Source: Paenibacillus sp. BIHB 4019 (GTDB taxonomy: Bacteria; Bacillota; Bacilli; Paenibacillales; Paenibacillaceae). From it: a stretch of 64,000 nt of DNA. Positions within the stretch are counted from its first letter, which is position 1. Each line of letters begins with the position of its first letter. The notes under the pieces were generated by a model. The model did not search any database and had not been told where the DNA came from. It was given only the letters and a program-made list of their open reading frames with translations. This document shows positions 18,476 to 28,090 of the stretch, piece by piece. The translations under genes were made by a program, and so were the position numbers. Location: assembly GCF_002741035.1 (NCBI RefSeq), contig NZ_CP016808.1:186001-250000 (forward strand), read 5' to 3'.

Positions 18476-19543
18476 TTAAGCCTCTCCTTCCGCAAGCACC
18501 GGCTTATCGAAAGACGCTGCCAATTTACGAACTCTCCGTTTAACCTGCTCCGGCAGCTCCACCTTTGGCGCATCCGGGTGCAGCAGCCATGTTTTGGCAT
18601 AATGCGTTTCGGATACTTGGAACATTGGCGGCTCTTCCTCGAAATCAATCGCCAGCGCGTAGCGGTTGCGCGGGGCAAACGCATCGCCCTTAGGCGGATT
18701 CGTCAAGTCAGGAGGCGTGCCCGGTATGTCCAATAGCTCGGCTTTGTCTGCCATATCCAGGCTCGGCATGGACGCAAGAAGTCCCCATGTGTAAGGATGG
18801 CGCGGATCGTAGAAAATTTCATCCACAGTTCCAACCTCGACAATTTGCCCCGCATACATAACGGCTACACGGTCAGCTACATTTGCAACAACGCCCAAAT
18901 CATGCGTGATGAAAATGACGGACATGCCGATTTTTTGCTGCAAATCTTTGATCAGCTCCAAAATTTGCGACTGGATCGTTACGTCAAGCGCCGTCGTCGG
19001 CTCATCGGCAATGAGCAATCTTGGATTGGCCGCAAGCGCAATCGCAATCATCGCCCGCTGGCGCATACCGCCGGAAAACTCATGGGCATATTGGTTAATC
19101 CGCGTCTCCGGCATCGGAATGCCGACGAGACGAAGCAGTTCTATCGTACGTTCTTTTGCAGCGGAGCCGGAAAGCTTTTGGTGCTTCTTCAGCACCTCCA
19201 TAATTTGCGGTCCGATTTTCATTGTTGGATTAAGCGAGGTCATCGGATCTTGGAAAATCATACTAATATCCTTGCCCCGTACCTTCTCCATTTGCTTATC
19301 GGTTTTTTTCACCAAATCGTCGCCATCAAACAAAATTTCGCCATTCGTAATTTTGCCTGGCGGCATCGGAATGAGCTTCATAATCGTTTGTGAAGCGACA
19401 CTTTTGCCAGAACCCGATTCCCCTACGATGGCAAGCGTCTCGCCCTTGTACAGGTCAAAGCTAATGCCTCTGACCGCCTGTACCTCGCCGCCGTGCGTAC
19501 CGAAGGAAACGCACAAATCTTTTACTTCGAGCAGCTTTTCCAT
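18476..19543 (-). CDS. oppD: oligopeptide ABC transporter ATP-binding protein OppD
   Basis: A 355-residue ATPase with Walker A GESGSGKSV, signature FSGGMRQRAMIA, Walker B LLIADEPTTALD and HPYTWGLLASMP in the extension. It works with OppF. GGAGGGAAG precedes ATG 19543, 16 bp after oppC. Confidence 0.93.
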   Translation of the reverse strand: MEKLLEVKDLCVSFGTHGGEVQAVRGISFDLYKGETLAIVGESGSGKSVASQTIMKLIPMPPGKITNGEILFDGDDLVKKTDKQMEKVRGKDISMIFQDPMTSLNPTMKIGPQIMEVLKKHQKLSGSAAKERTIELLRLVGIPMPETRINQYAHEFSGGMRQRAMIAIALAANPRLLIADEPTTALDVTIQSQILELIKDLQQKIGMSVIFITHDLGVVANVADRVAVMYAGQIVEVGTVDEIFYDPRHPYTWGLLASMPSLDMADKAELLDIPGTPPDLTNPPKGDAFAPRNRYALAIDFEEEPPMFQVSETHYAKTWLLHPDAPKVELPEQVKRRVRKLAASFDKPVLAEGEA

Positions 19544-19559
19544 TTATGCTTCCCTCCTA

Positions 19560-20477
19560 TTATTTGCGCATTTTCGGATCGAGAGCGTCACGCAATCCGT
19601 CGCCAATTACGTTAAATGAGAAAATCGTTACACAGATCATAATGGCCGGGAAGAACAAACGCCATGGATAATATTTAAGCGCAGGCAATCCATCGGATGC
19701 CATTGTACCCCAACTCGCAATCGGCGGAGTCAGGCCTAGACCCAAATAGCTGAGGAAAGACTCTGTAAAAATCGCCGATGGTATTGTCAGCGTCATCGTA
19801 ATCAGAATAGGGCCCATCGCATTCGGAATCAAATGCTTTCTCATAATCCAAGGCATCGTTGCGCCCAGTGTACGAGCGGCTAACACATACTCGCGGTTTT
19901 TCAGCGACAACACTTGTCCCCGAACGATACGCGACATATTAATCCAGCCCGTTATAGTCATCGCGACAATCATCGTTCCCAAGCTTTGCCCGAATACGAC
20001 CATCAAAATAATCGCAAGCAGCAAATAGGGAATACCGTAGAGAACGTCGGCAAAGCGCATCATGCCTTCGTCTACGCGTCCGCCCTTGTAAGCGGCAATT
20101 CCGCCCCAAAGGACGCCAATAAACAAGTCGATTAGTGCAGCCGCAAGTCCGATAAACAGGGAAATTCGAGCGCCTTCCCAGACACGGGCAAACATGTCGC
20201 GTCCCAGATCATCCGTGCCGAACCAGTGCTCAGCAGACGGTGCTTGATTTTTGTTGCCTAGATCGTTGGAACGGTAATCAAATTCGGTCATTAATGGGCC
20301 AAACGCAGCCATAAAGACCAAAATAACGAGCAACACAACCCCGACCATGGCTAGTTTGTTTTTTGCGAAGCGCCGAACGACATCCTGCCAGAAAGTAAGG
20401 CTTGCCTTCGCCACATTATCTGTCCCTTGCTGCTGCAAGCCTACCAGCTTAAAGCGGTCTTTAGATATTGGTTCCAT
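19560..20477 (-). CDS. oppC: oligopeptide ABC transporter permease OppC
   Basis: A 305-residue permease with six helices. The N-terminal cytoplasmic segment before the first helix is typical of OppC. AARTLGATMPWIMRKHLIPN is the ATPase-coupling loop. ATG 20477 with AAAGGGG is preferred over TTG 20483, which overlaps the oppB stop. Confidence 0.92.
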   Translation of the reverse strand: MEPISKDRFKLVGLQQQGTDNVAKASLTFWQDVVRRFAKNKLAMVGVVLLVILVFMAAFGPLMTEFDYRSNDLGNKNQAPSAEHWFGTDDLGRDMFARVWEGARISLFIGLAAALIDLFIGVLWGGIAAYKGGRVDEGMMRFADVLYGIPYLLLAIILMVVFGQSLGTMIVAMTITGWINMSRIVRGQVLSLKNREYVLAARTLGATMPWIMRKHLIPNAMGPILITMTLTIPSAIFTESFLSYLGLGLTPPIASWGTMASDGLPALKYYPWRLFFPAIMICVTIFSFNVIGDGLRDALDPKMRK

Positions 20478-20479
20478 CG

Positions 20480-21415
20480 TCAAGCCCCTTTCTTCCCGCG
20501 CCCAAGTTTAATACGGGGATCAATTAATCCATATAAAATGTCAACCAAGAGTACGCTAAAGAGAAGGATAATACTATAGAACACCGTAACACCCATAATA
20601 ACCGTGTAGTCACGGTTGCCGATACTTACAACGAAGTGGGAGCCAAGGCCCGGTATGCCGAAAATACGCTCAATAACAAAGCTTCCTGTAATGACACCAG
20701 CCGACAGCGGCCCCATATAAGAAACGACAGGCAGCAGCGCATTGCGAAGCGTATGTTTGATTGTAATCATAAACTCGCTTAGTCCCTTGGCCTTAGCAGT
20801 CTTAATATAATCATTGCTAAGTACTTCAAGCATGCTGGAGCGCGTCAGACGAGCGATAAATGCCGTTGGCGTGGAAGCGAGTGCAATCGCCGGCAAAACC
20901 GTATGCATGAACGTTCCCCATCTTGCCACAGGAAAAATGCCAAATTTAATGGCAAGCACATATTGCAGCACCGTTGCCATAATGAAGGAAGGCACCGAAA
21001 TGCCCGCCACCGCAATAATCATCGCGGTATAATCCTGCCAGCGATTATGCTTGAGCGCAGCAATCACACCTAGAATGACACCAACGGCAAGCGCCAGGAA
21101 GATCGCTTCCAAGCCAAGCACGAGTGAAACAGGAAAACCGGTATTGATTAAATCATTAACGGTCTGGCTTTTATACTTGAATGAAGGACCAAAATCCCAT
21201 TGCAGCACTTTCAGCAAATAATCGCCATATTGCGCATACCACGGTTGATCCAGACCATAGTGAGCCAGCAGATTAGCTTTAATCTCCGGCGGCAGCTGCT
21301 TCTCCGACGTAAACGGGTTACCCGGAGCAAGACGCATCAAGAAAAAGGTAGCTGTAATAATCAGCCACAACGACAAAAGGATATACAGCAAACGTCTGCC
21401 AATATATTTCACCAT
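20480..21415 (-). CDS. oppB: oligopeptide ABC transporter permease OppB
   Basis: A 311-residue permease. It begins [20 protein letters not shown], the standard OppB/DppB first helix, and has [20 protein letters not shown] as the coupling loop. Good AGGAGGTG site. It forms the channel with OppC. Confidence 0.92.
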   Translation of the reverse strand: MVKYIGRRLLYILLSLWLIITATFFLMRLAPGNPFTSEKQLPPEIKANLLAHYGLDQPWYAQYGDYLLKVLQWDFGPSFKYKSQTVNDLINTGFPVSLVLGLEAIFLALAVGVILGVIAALKHNRWQDYTAMIIAVAGISVPSFIMATVLQYVLAIKFGIFPVARWGTFMHTVLPAIALASTPTAFIARLTRSSMLEVLSNDYIKTAKAKGLSEFMITIKHTLRNALLPVVSYMGPLSAGVITGSFVIERIFGIPGLGSHFVVSIGNRDYTVIMGVTVFYSIILLFSVLLVDILYGLIDPRIKLGRGKKGA

Positions 21416-21492
21416 AATAGTCTGGCACCTCCTATTAGTTTCGAGCTTTATTTACATATAAGGGGAGTATAGCCCCGCATTTTCATAACAAA

Positions 21493-21534
21493 GGAACACC
21501 CCGAACCACTTGAAAATGTGATCCGGGATGTTCC
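21493..21534 (-). terminator. oppA-oppB intercistronic hairpin (leaky terminator)
   Basis: GGAACATCCCGGATCAC and GTGGTTCGGGGTGTTCC form a long stem with few mismatches, followed by the weak T-run TTTGTTATG. The position after oppA suits partial termination or 3'-end protection, so that the binding protein is made in excess. Confidence 0.7.
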
Positions 21535-21593
21535 GCCCACCATACCGCTGCATCCGGTTATGGTCGACTATTCTTTTTTACATCCTACCCGTA

Positions 21594-23264
21594 TTAAGCT
21601 TCAATATAGGCCCATTTGTAAGTTACGTCGCCTAGACCGCTGATTACAACGTTTTTCAATTTTTCATTTTGAACCCAGTTCATCGTATAGAAATAAATTG
21701 GCGCTACAGGCATATCTTCCATGAAGATTGCTTCTGCTTGTTTCAACATTTCCGTACGTTTCGCAGCATCTGACTCAGATGCGGAATCAATCAGCAATTT
21801 TTTGTATTCTGCATTTTCCCAGCCTGTATCGTTGTTGCCGCCATCAGCATCGCGGTACAGCTCAAGGAAGTTAATTGGATCATTGAAATCTCCAAGCCAG
21901 CCCAGACGGCCTACTTGGTAGTCGCCAGCATGCAATTTCTCGATATATACAGCCCACTCAGCGTTATCAAGCGTTACTTCTACGCCAAGGTTTTTGGACC
22001 ACATGTCTTGAATAGCTTGAGCGATTTTTTGGTGCGCTTCATTCGTGTTATAAGAAATAGAAATTGGAGGAAGCTCAGATGCGTCTTTCAGGCCCATTTC
22101 TTTCAAGCCTTCAGCCAAAAATTCTTTTGCTTTCGCCATATCGTTATCGGCAAAATAACCTTTTTCGTTTTCAGCAAACATCGTCGGAGGCACAATCGCC
22201 ATCGCTGGCAATTGCTCGCCTTGTGTAATGTTGTCGATCAGTTCTTGGCGGTTCATCGCATAAGCGAATGCTTTACGGATGTTTTTGTTGTCGAAAGGAG
22301 CCACTTTCGTGTTGAACTTGTAGTTGTACACACCAGCAATTGGTTGTGTATGCAAAGAGCCTTGGTCTTTCAAAGCTTGCATAGCATCAACTGGCAATTG
22401 GCCGTTAGGCTGTCCAGCCCAGTCCAGCTCGCCATTGTCAAACATCGAAAGCTCAGTATTGAAGTCATTGATCATCGAGAAGTTGATTTTAGTCAATTTC
22501 ACGTTGTCTTTATCCCAATACGTGTCGCTTTTCTCAATAATAAGGTTGTCGCTGTGTTTCCATTCGGTCATGTGGAAAGGACCGTTTGTTGTGTATTGGT
22601 CGCCTGCATCGTTAGCCCAATCTTTGTTGGCTGCAGCAATTTTGCTGTTTACTGGCAGGTATGTGTAGAATGCTGTCAATTCAAGGAAGAAAGAAGTCGG
22701 GTTAGCAAGCGTAACTTCAAGCGTAGTGTCGTTGACCGCTTTAATGCCTACATCTTCAACTTTTCCTTTGCCGAGGTTAGCAGCCTCTGCTCCTTTAATA
22801 TAATAAAGCTGATAAGCGTAATCTGCTGCGTTAGCTGGGTCGAGAACCCATTTCCATGCATATTCAAAGTCTCCGGCAATTACTGGATCGCCATTGGACC
22901 ATTTAGCGCCGTCGCGAATAGTGAATGTGTATACCGTTTGGTCAGGAGAAACTTCAACTTTCGATGCTACTGCATTTTCAGGGTGACCGTCTTGTCCAAT
23001 ACGTGTCAAACCTTCGAACGTTTGGCGCAAAATCGTACCGGATGTGGAGTCGCTTGCTTTACCAGGGTTAAGTGTCGGGGGCTCAGATGCAATGTTCACG
23101 CTGATTTCTTGATTGTCAGCCAATTTCACTTCGGATGCGGTAGCCTCTGGGCTAGCCTCTCCCGGATTATTGGTGCCTGTGTTAGTGCCTGCATTGCCAC
23201 AAGCGCTGATGATCAAAGTCATGACAAGCAACGTGCTGAGTAAAAACGAATACTTCTTTTTCAT
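21594..23264 (-). CDS. oppA: oligopeptide-binding lipoprotein OppA
   Basis: About 556 residues. Lipobox (LIISACG) after a Lys-rich start, then the extracytoplasmic SBP_bac_5 fold. EPPTLNPGKASDSTSGTILR opens the domain and VGRLGWLGDFNDPINFLEL lies in the peptide pocket. It captures peptides for OppBCDF, which in sporeformers also takes up signalling peptides. ATG 23264 follows GGGAGG; the longer frame lacks support. Confidence 0.92.
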   Translation of the reverse strand: MKKKYSFLLSTLLVMTLIISACGNAGTNTGTNNPGEASPEATASEVKLADNQEISVNIASEPPTLNPGKASDSTSGTILRQTFEGLTRIGQDGHPENAVASKVEVSPDQTVYTFTIRDGAKWSNGDPVIAGDFEYAWKWVLDPANAADYAYQLYYIKGAEAANLGKGKVEDVGIKAVNDTTLEVTLANPTSFFLELTAFYTYLPVNSKIAAANKDWANDAGDQYTTNGPFHMTEWKHSDNLIIEKSDTYWDKDNVKLTKINFSMINDFNTELSMFDNGELDWAGQPNGQLPVDAMQALKDQGSLHTQPIAGVYNYKFNTKVAPFDNKNIRKAFAYAMNRQELIDNITQGEQLPAMAIVPPTMFAENEKGYFADNDMAKAKEFLAEGLKEMGLKDASELPPISISYNTNEAHQKIAQAIQDMWSKNLGVEVTLDNAEWAVYIEKLHAGDYQVGRLGWLGDFNDPINFLELYRDADGGNNDTGWENAEYKKLLIDSASESDAAKRTEMLKQAEAIFMEDMPVAPIYFYTMNWVQNEKLKNVVISGLGDVTYKWAYIEA

Positions 23265-23826
23265 GCGTTTATTTCCTCCCAATTAATATTTCAATATGAA
23301 TCTCTCTTATTCTTCCTTTGTTCCTTATACAGTGAACATACGTTCATGTTTGCGCAGAACCGAAATAAAAAAATATTATCCACTGAATGTAAGGATGAAT
23401 ATATATTTGGCATAAGGAATAATTATGAATAGTTTGAGATTCTCTATTTGATGCTAGAGATTATAGCATAAAATCAGACTTAATCAACTACCCATTTCGG
23501 TAAAACTGAGCAATATCACATACTACGGCTGTTTTGCGTAAGGTATTATGTCCGAAAATACGGCATTTGATTAAAAACGACACAAAAAATTAATTTAAAA
23601 ATTTTTTAATGAAAACGCAAACATTTTTAATTTAAGTTACGTATAAATTAACAATTACTACCAATAATGCGTTTACATTTTTAGTCCGAAAAATCGCTTC
23701 ATACACTTTTATTCATTCGCCATGAACCGTTGTATCCCAGTCTTTTGGGTATTGCCCCCTCAATTGCACCATCATTGATTATTCGTTACAAAAGTAAAAC
23801 ATTTATAAATGTTTACAGATGCAAAA
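23265..23826. other. AT-rich gene-free stretch upstream of oppA
   Basis: About 560 bp with no supported gene on either strand. Composition is strongly AT-rich with A/T runs, consistent with a regulatory or leader region for the opp operon. I could not single out one convincing promoter. Confidence 0.5.
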
Positions 23827-23855
23827 AAACCTGTCGAATCGTTCTCGACAGGTTT
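23827..23855 (-). terminator. terminator of dnaB-dnaI
   Basis: AAACCTGTCGA pairs with TCGACAGGTTT (11 bp perfect) over a 7-nt loop; reading leftward TTTTTTTGC follows. Confidence 0.9.
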
Positions 23856-23894
23856 AATAGAGTAACCTAAAGGCTAAAATTTTAAACAAATTTT

Positions 23895-24851
23895 TTATTT
23901 TAATCCTCGCTTATTGTCGCCTGTGACCATAATCACATCGACATAGGGCCGAATCCGGTCCATCAATCGCTGCCCTTTATACACTTCATCGCCATCCTTG
24001 CTTGTGAAGCTAAAATGCCGCTCCAGCCCGTCAAGCTCATAATTGGACGTATACAGTGTCGGCTTGCGGTTCATCCGATAATTCAAAATGGAGCCAAGCA
24101 CATGATCCCTTGCCCAAGGATTCAAGTTTTCGGCGCCGATATCATCGAAGATAAGCAGGTCGGTTTCCTTCATCATCTCTACCGTCTCCCGCAGCTTCGC
24201 CGGCTCGTGCATCATCGACTTCAAATCCTCGACAAAATCAGGCATGTAGACGATGACGCCGGAATAATCGGCTTTCGCCAGCTCATGCAGCAGGTAACAC
24301 ATGAGAAACGTCTTCCCAGTGCCAAATTTCCCGGCTAAATACAGGCCGTTTGGCTGAAGGCCCTGCTCCTTCGTCCGGTCAATGTATTCAATGACGCGGT
24401 AAGCTGCTTCAGCCCGGGTAGGGTCCTTGTCCAAAATTTCGAGCGCCGAATAGCCGCTCTTGAGCGCCCGGTCGTCCACATAAAAGCTGCGAATCCGTTT
24501 CCTGATCCGCTCCTCGCTCCTGCGGGCAATCATTTTCTTGCAGGCCACTTTGCGGTCATGCAGCTGTACGCGCTCCTGCACGATATCGCATGAAAGCAGC
24601 GTATAATGGCCCTCAAAGTCATTCGGGCATTGGTCAAGCCCCGGACAGTTCGTACAGTTCCGATATTCCGTTACATATTGATAGACCCGGTTCAAATTAA
24701 GACGAACCGCCTGCTCATCCAGCTCGGGATGCTTCTCCCGCAGCCGATGCACAAGCGGATCGGCAAGCAGCTCTTCCAGCTTGCGGTCCGCCTGATCCGT
24801 TAATGACTTGCCCGCAGGCCATGCTTTCAGAAGCTCGCCCAGCGATTCCAT
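23895..24851 (-). CDS. dnaI: primosomal protein DnaI (helicase loader)
   Basis: A 318-residue AAA+ ATPase that loads the replicative helicase. The N-terminal helicase-binding zinc region includes YRNCTNCPGLDQCPND. Walker A is GKFGTGKTFLM, Walker B LLIFDDIGAE, and the sensor stretch is TLYTSNYELDGL. It is paired with dnaB upstream (19-bp gap), as in Bacillus. Confidence 0.93.
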   Translation of the reverse strand: MESLGELLKAWPAGKSLTDQADRKLEELLADPLVHRLREKHPELDEQAVRLNLNRVYQYVTEYRNCTNCPGLDQCPNDFEGHYTLLSCDIVQERVQLHDRKVACKKMIARRSEERIRKRIRSFYVDDRALKSGYSALEILDKDPTRAEAAYRVIEYIDRTKEQGLQPNGLYLAGKFGTGKTFLMCYLLHELAKADYSGVIVYMPDFVEDLKSMMHEPAKLRETVEMMKETDLLIFDDIGAENLNPWARDHVLGSILNYRMNRKPTLYTSNYELDGLERHFSFTSKDGDEVYKGQRLMDRIRPYVDVIMVTGDNKRGLK

Positions 24852-24870
24852 TCTTAATCACCCCGCAATC

Positions 24871-26379
24871 TTATTTTCCATCCAGCTTCCTTGCCAGCTG
24901 CCGCATTTCTTCAAGCTTCTCGGGCGACACTTGGCTTGCCGCTTCCGTATCCTGCACAATCGGGATGCTTGGCTTACGGGAAGCACCGCCTCTGGCGCCA
25001 GCTCGGGAGCCCCCGCGGCCCGTTGCGCCCACAGAACGCGCATTTTCTTGCCGCTGCTCCTTGCCTTCTTCAACCTTCCCTTGCTCGCGCACGTAGCCAA
25101 CAGCCTTCTCAAACGTATCTATCTGCTTGACGAGCATATTGGATACGACCGCTTCAACGAAGGTTTTCGTCATCCGATGGGCGTCGTTCATGCCAATAAC
25201 ATAATGAATGAGTACATTTATAACAGGAGCAGGCAGCCGATAATTGAGATCGATGCGTTCGAAGGAGCGTTCAATCCAATCCGGTACAGCCCCAGGGAAA
25301 AAGCGCTGCATAAAGCGGGTATGCGGCTCATTGCGCATCAGCATATTGTACTGATGAATGTCGCATCTGCCATCCAGCAAGCTAGGTACGCTTAAATAAT
25401 ATTCTTCCTGAACGCCAAACTCTTCAATATTGTCTTCAGTAACTTCCGCCTGGGACTGCTGCACGCGGGCAATCGTACGCTGGCGATCCCCTTCGCGCTT
25501 CTTGTCCTGGCGGTACATTTGATTGGCCCGCATTTGCAGCTCGTCAATGAGCAGCAGCCCGTCAGGCGCAAATACGCCATCCTCATCCAGCAGACGGCAA
25601 AGATCGCTCGCATTCAGGCTGTATTTGTAAGCGACGTAATTCAGCTGCCCAAGCTGCTCGCCATCGCCGCGCAGCCGCTCCACATAGCTGCGGTTCGCGG
25701 AATTGCGCGGAAACCGCAAAATAATTTCCCCATAAGGAATGCCTGCCGTCTCCTGTTTAAGCCTAGGTGCTGCTTGCCGAGATGGCGCAACCTCGCTTAA
25801 TGCCTGCTCCAGCTCCGGGTCCACGGATTGGGGATTAAGCTGAAACAGCTCATAGAACGGTACGGAAATGTTCTCCTTGCTCAGCTGTACGCTGGCCAGC
25901 TCGTCCGGCTCCTGCGCGCCAAATGATTCTCTTAACGCAATTAGCGCGTATTTCCCAACCTTGTCACGAAGCAGCATAACCAAATGCTGGGTTTGAAAAA
26001 ACTCGCCCGGCGTGAGCGGCTTAGCCAGCTCATATTCATAAATCAGGTCGCTTTGCTCCGGCAGTGCCAGCCGCGACGTTTGCAGCAGGCCAACTGCCTC
26101 GAGGCGCGACGCCTGCTCGACAAGATGCTTGCGGCCGCGCTCATTCATCTCAAGCCCTAGCCCGAGAAACAGCTTGCGCTGCGGCTCCAGCGAGGAATAG
26201 CCGGAAGCCCCATCCGATATGCCATGGTACAGCTGCTGGTACAACGCAACCGCGAAGGCGCCAATCATCGGCTGATAGATGAGCGATAATATTTTATAAT
26301 CTAAACTGCTTAATGAAAAATCACGAAAAATATAATAGCGGTGATGCTCCGTAAACTGCAATAAGTTACCGATGCGCAT
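24871..26379 (-). CDS. dnaB: replication initiation/membrane attachment protein DnaB
   Basis: A 502-residue protein that helps load the helicase at the origin and at restart sites together with DnaD and DnaI. It begins FTEHHRYYIFRDFSLSSLDY and continues with the DnaB/DnaD winged-helix region. A DnaB_2-type helical domain near the C-terminus includes VLIHYVIGMNDAHRMTKTFV. A Gly/Arg/Ala-rich low-complexity linker lies around residues 440-475. The match to family order and the dnaI neighbour make the call firm. Confidence 0.88.
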   Translation of the reverse strand: MRIGNLLQFTEHHRYYIFRDFSLSSLDYKILSLIYQPMIGAFAVALYQQLYHGISDGASGYSSLEPQRKLFLGLGLEMNERGRKHLVEQASRLEAVGLLQTSRLALPEQSDLIYEYELAKPLTPGEFFQTQHLVMLLRDKVGKYALIALRESFGAQEPDELASVQLSKENISVPFYELFQLNPQSVDPELEQALSEVAPSRQAAPRLKQETAGIPYGEIILRFPRNSANRSYVERLRGDGEQLGQLNYVAYKYSLNASDLCRLLDEDGVFAPDGLLLIDELQMRANQMYRQDKKREGDRQRTIARVQQSQAEVTEDNIEEFGVQEEYYLSVPSLLDGRCDIHQYNMLMRNEPHTRFMQRFFPGAVPDWIERSFERIDLNYRLPAPVINVLIHYVIGMNDAHRMTKTFVEAVVSNMLVKQIDTFEKAVGYVREQGKVEEGKEQRQENARSVGATGRGGSRAGARGGASRKPSIPIVQDTEAASQVSPEKLEEMRQLARKLDGK

Positions 26380-26422
26380 GGCATCTACTCCATCCTGTCC
26401 ATACTTTCTATCAGTTTAACAC

Positions 26423-26486
26423 AAGGTGAAACGGCTGTCGCCATCCGTTGGCGGCGCGGCGCGATTCATTCCGTGAAATATAAAGA
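26423..26486 (+). repeat. dispersed intergenic repeat, copy E
   Basis: AAGGTGAAACGGCTGTCGCC, then TTGGCGGCGCGGCGCG and TTCATTCCGTGAAATATA. The tail hairpin is missing. It lies between the 5' side of dnaB and the 3' end of yuiB. Confidence 0.75.
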
Positions 26487-26493
26487 AGAATAG

Positions 26494-26518
26494 AAAAAAT
26501 CCCCCAAGTGAGGGATTT
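26494..26518 (-). terminator. terminator of the YuiB-like gene
   Basis: AAATCCCTC pairs with GGGGGATTT; reading leftward TTTTTTC follows. Confidence 0.8.
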
Positions 26519-26528
26519 GATTATACGC

Positions 26529-26816
26529 TTAAAACATCTTGTAGCCGCCCTTGCGCAGCGCTTGAATCGTCCAGCCGCTTAAATACGCGCCTATTAATGC
26601 GCCAAATACTGGCACTAAATCAATGAAAGTAAAACTCGTAAAGTTTTCAGAAGCGGAGAGCGTCTTATCCCACGTGCTCCACACATAGAACGGCACAAGA
26701 ACAATAATAAACATATAAATGGGAAACCATGTTGTTTTCAATAGCATATTCAGAATAAATCCGATGCCGAACATCATGACCAAAAACAGCACCGTCGCAA
26801 TAATCAGTTGAAGCAT
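26529..26816 (-). CDS. YuiB-like membrane protein
   Basis: A 95-residue protein with three membrane segments. The start LFLVMMFGIGFILNMLLKTTWF is close to YuiB proteins of Bacillus, whose function is unknown. In B. subtilis yuiB sits near yumB/yumC, and here homologues of those two lie within 3 kb, which supports the call. Monocistronic. Confidence 0.75.
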   Translation of the reverse strand: MLQLIIATVLFLVMMFGIGFILNMLLKTTWFPIYMFIIVLVPFYVWSTWDKTLSASENFTSFTFIDLVPVFGALIGAYLSGWTIQALRKGGYKMF

Positions 26817-26907
26817 GTACGATTCCCCTCTCAGACTCTCGATAACATTTTAATGAAACCGCTTAAGGAAGTCAATTCCGATTTGCCAATTGTCACAAGT
26901 CCGACAT

Positions 26908-26937
26908 TTGCCCTTCCGCCCTAAACTACGTTACAAT
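26908..26937 (+). promoter_or_regulatory. hemQ promoter
   Basis: TTGCCC (26908-26913), 18 bp, TACAAT (26932-26937), placing the start point just before the first ATG. Confidence 0.5.
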
Positions 26938-26978
26938 GTTCACAGCAAAATATGCCAAAGATAGGGGTTATCGCTGAT

Positions 26979-27725
26979 ATGAGTGAAGTAGCTATTACAC
27001 TAGAGGGCTGGTACTGCCTCCATGATTTCCGCAGCGTCAATTGGGCTGCCTGGAGACTGAGCACCGCTGAAGAGCAAAACCGCATGCTTGACGAGCTGAA
27101 TACGTTTCTGAAGCAATGGTCCGATGTTGAGGAAAGCAAGCAAGGCAGCACAGCTGTCTACTCCATCGTTGGACAGAAGGCTGATTTTGTATTCATGCAC
27201 CTTCGCGAAACGCTGGAGGAGCTGAATGAAATCGAGACGGCTTTCAATAAAACAGCGTTCGCTTCCTTTACAACGCCGACCTATTCTTATGTAAGCGTTG
27301 TGGAGCTGAGCAACTATGTGAACCAGCCAGGCGTTGATCCAATGGAAAATCCGGAAATTCTCGCCCGCCTCAAGCCGATTTTGCCAAAAGCGCGCCACAT
27401 CTGCTTCTACCCGATGAACAAGCGACGCGATGGCAACGACAACTGGTATATGCTCGGGATGGACGAGCGCCGCACGATGATGCGCAGCCATGGCATGATT
27501 GGCCGCAAATATGCGGGCAAAGTGAAGCAAATTATTAGCGGCTCCGTCGGCTTCGACAATTGGGAGTGGGGCGTTACACTGTTCGCAGAGGACGCACTGC
27601 AATTCAAGAAGCTGATCTATGAAATGCGCTTTGATGAAGTCAGCGCGCGTTACGGCGACTTTGGCGACTTCTACGTCGGCAATTTGCTTGATTCGGCGAA
27701 ATTCACCGCTCTGCTGAAAGTGTAG
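26979..27725 (+). CDS. hemQ: coproheme decarboxylase/peroxidase-like HemQ
   Basis: A protein of about 248 residues in the chlorite-dismutase superfamily. In Bacillota HemQ converts coproheme to heme b, the last step of the coproporphyrin-dependent pathway. Typical stretches are [14 protein letters not shown] at the start and RMMRSHGM-type [17 protein letters not shown], containing the proximal histidine region. ATG 26952 has no ribosome site. ATG 26979 follows AGGGGTT and yields the family's usual beginning. Confidence 0.9.
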   Translation: MSEVAITLEGWYCLHDFRSVNWAAWRLSTAEEQNRMLDELNTFLKQWSDVEESKQGSTAVYSIVGQKADFVFMHLRETLEELNEIETAFNKTAFASFTTPTYSYVSVVELSNYVNQPGVDPMENPEILARLKPILPKARHICFYPMNKRRDGNDNWYMLGMDERRTMMRSHGMIGRKYAGKVKQIISGSVGFDNWEWGVTLFAEDALQFKKLIYEMRFDEVSARYGDFGDFYVGNLLDSAKFTALLKV

Positions 27726-27756
27726 ACCTTTTTTCTTCCTTCTGAAAATAACGCAT

Positions 27757-27812
27757 AACCGCCCCGGCACGCTGACGAATGCTCGTCATGATGCCGGGGC
27801 GGTTGTTTGTTT
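27757..27812. terminator. terminator between hemQ and the small gene downstream of NDH-2
   Basis: AACCGCCCCGGCA pairs perfectly with TGCCGGGGCGGTT, followed by GTTTGTTT. Shared by convergent genes. Confidence 0.85.
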
Positions 27813-27823
27813 ATTCGCTTCGC

Positions 27824-28090
27824 CTAATCTTCTTCCTCGTCGTCCTCTTCATCAAGGCCTAGGCGCTTCGCTTCCAAATACTCCTGCGTCGCACGGTCGC
27901 GCTCGCGGCCCTTGTCCTTCAACCGTTCAATGGCCGGCTGGATAAGCAGATCGACTTCCTTTTGTACCGGATAAGCCAAATCATACCGATTTTGCGACTC
28001 TAGAAACGAGCCTACTTCCATTAGAGCATTATAGCGATCCAGCTCATCCCGCGTCAGCAACCCCCGAACCTGCACGCTGCAGTGACGCAT
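27824..28090 (-). CDS. small conserved-type protein of unknown function
   Basis: 88 residues if it starts at ATG 28090, whose A overlaps the stop TAA of the NADH dehydrogenase gene (TAATG). The ribosome site is GGGAAG. It has a charged helical middle and a very acidic end (DEEDDEEED). I do not recognise the family. The overlap suggests co-translation with the dehydrogenase. A longer frame to 28174 runs inside the upstream gene and is unlikely. Confidence 0.65.
   Translation of the reverse strand: MRHCSVQVRGLLTRDELDRYNALMEVGSFLESQNRYDLAYPVQKEVDLLIQPAIERLKDKGRERDRATQEYLEAKRLGLDEEDDEEED

Noticed and set aside
22324..22668. Long open frames on the plus strand opposite oppA
   Set aside because: Shadows of the oppA codons, with no ribosome site and no protein-like composition.
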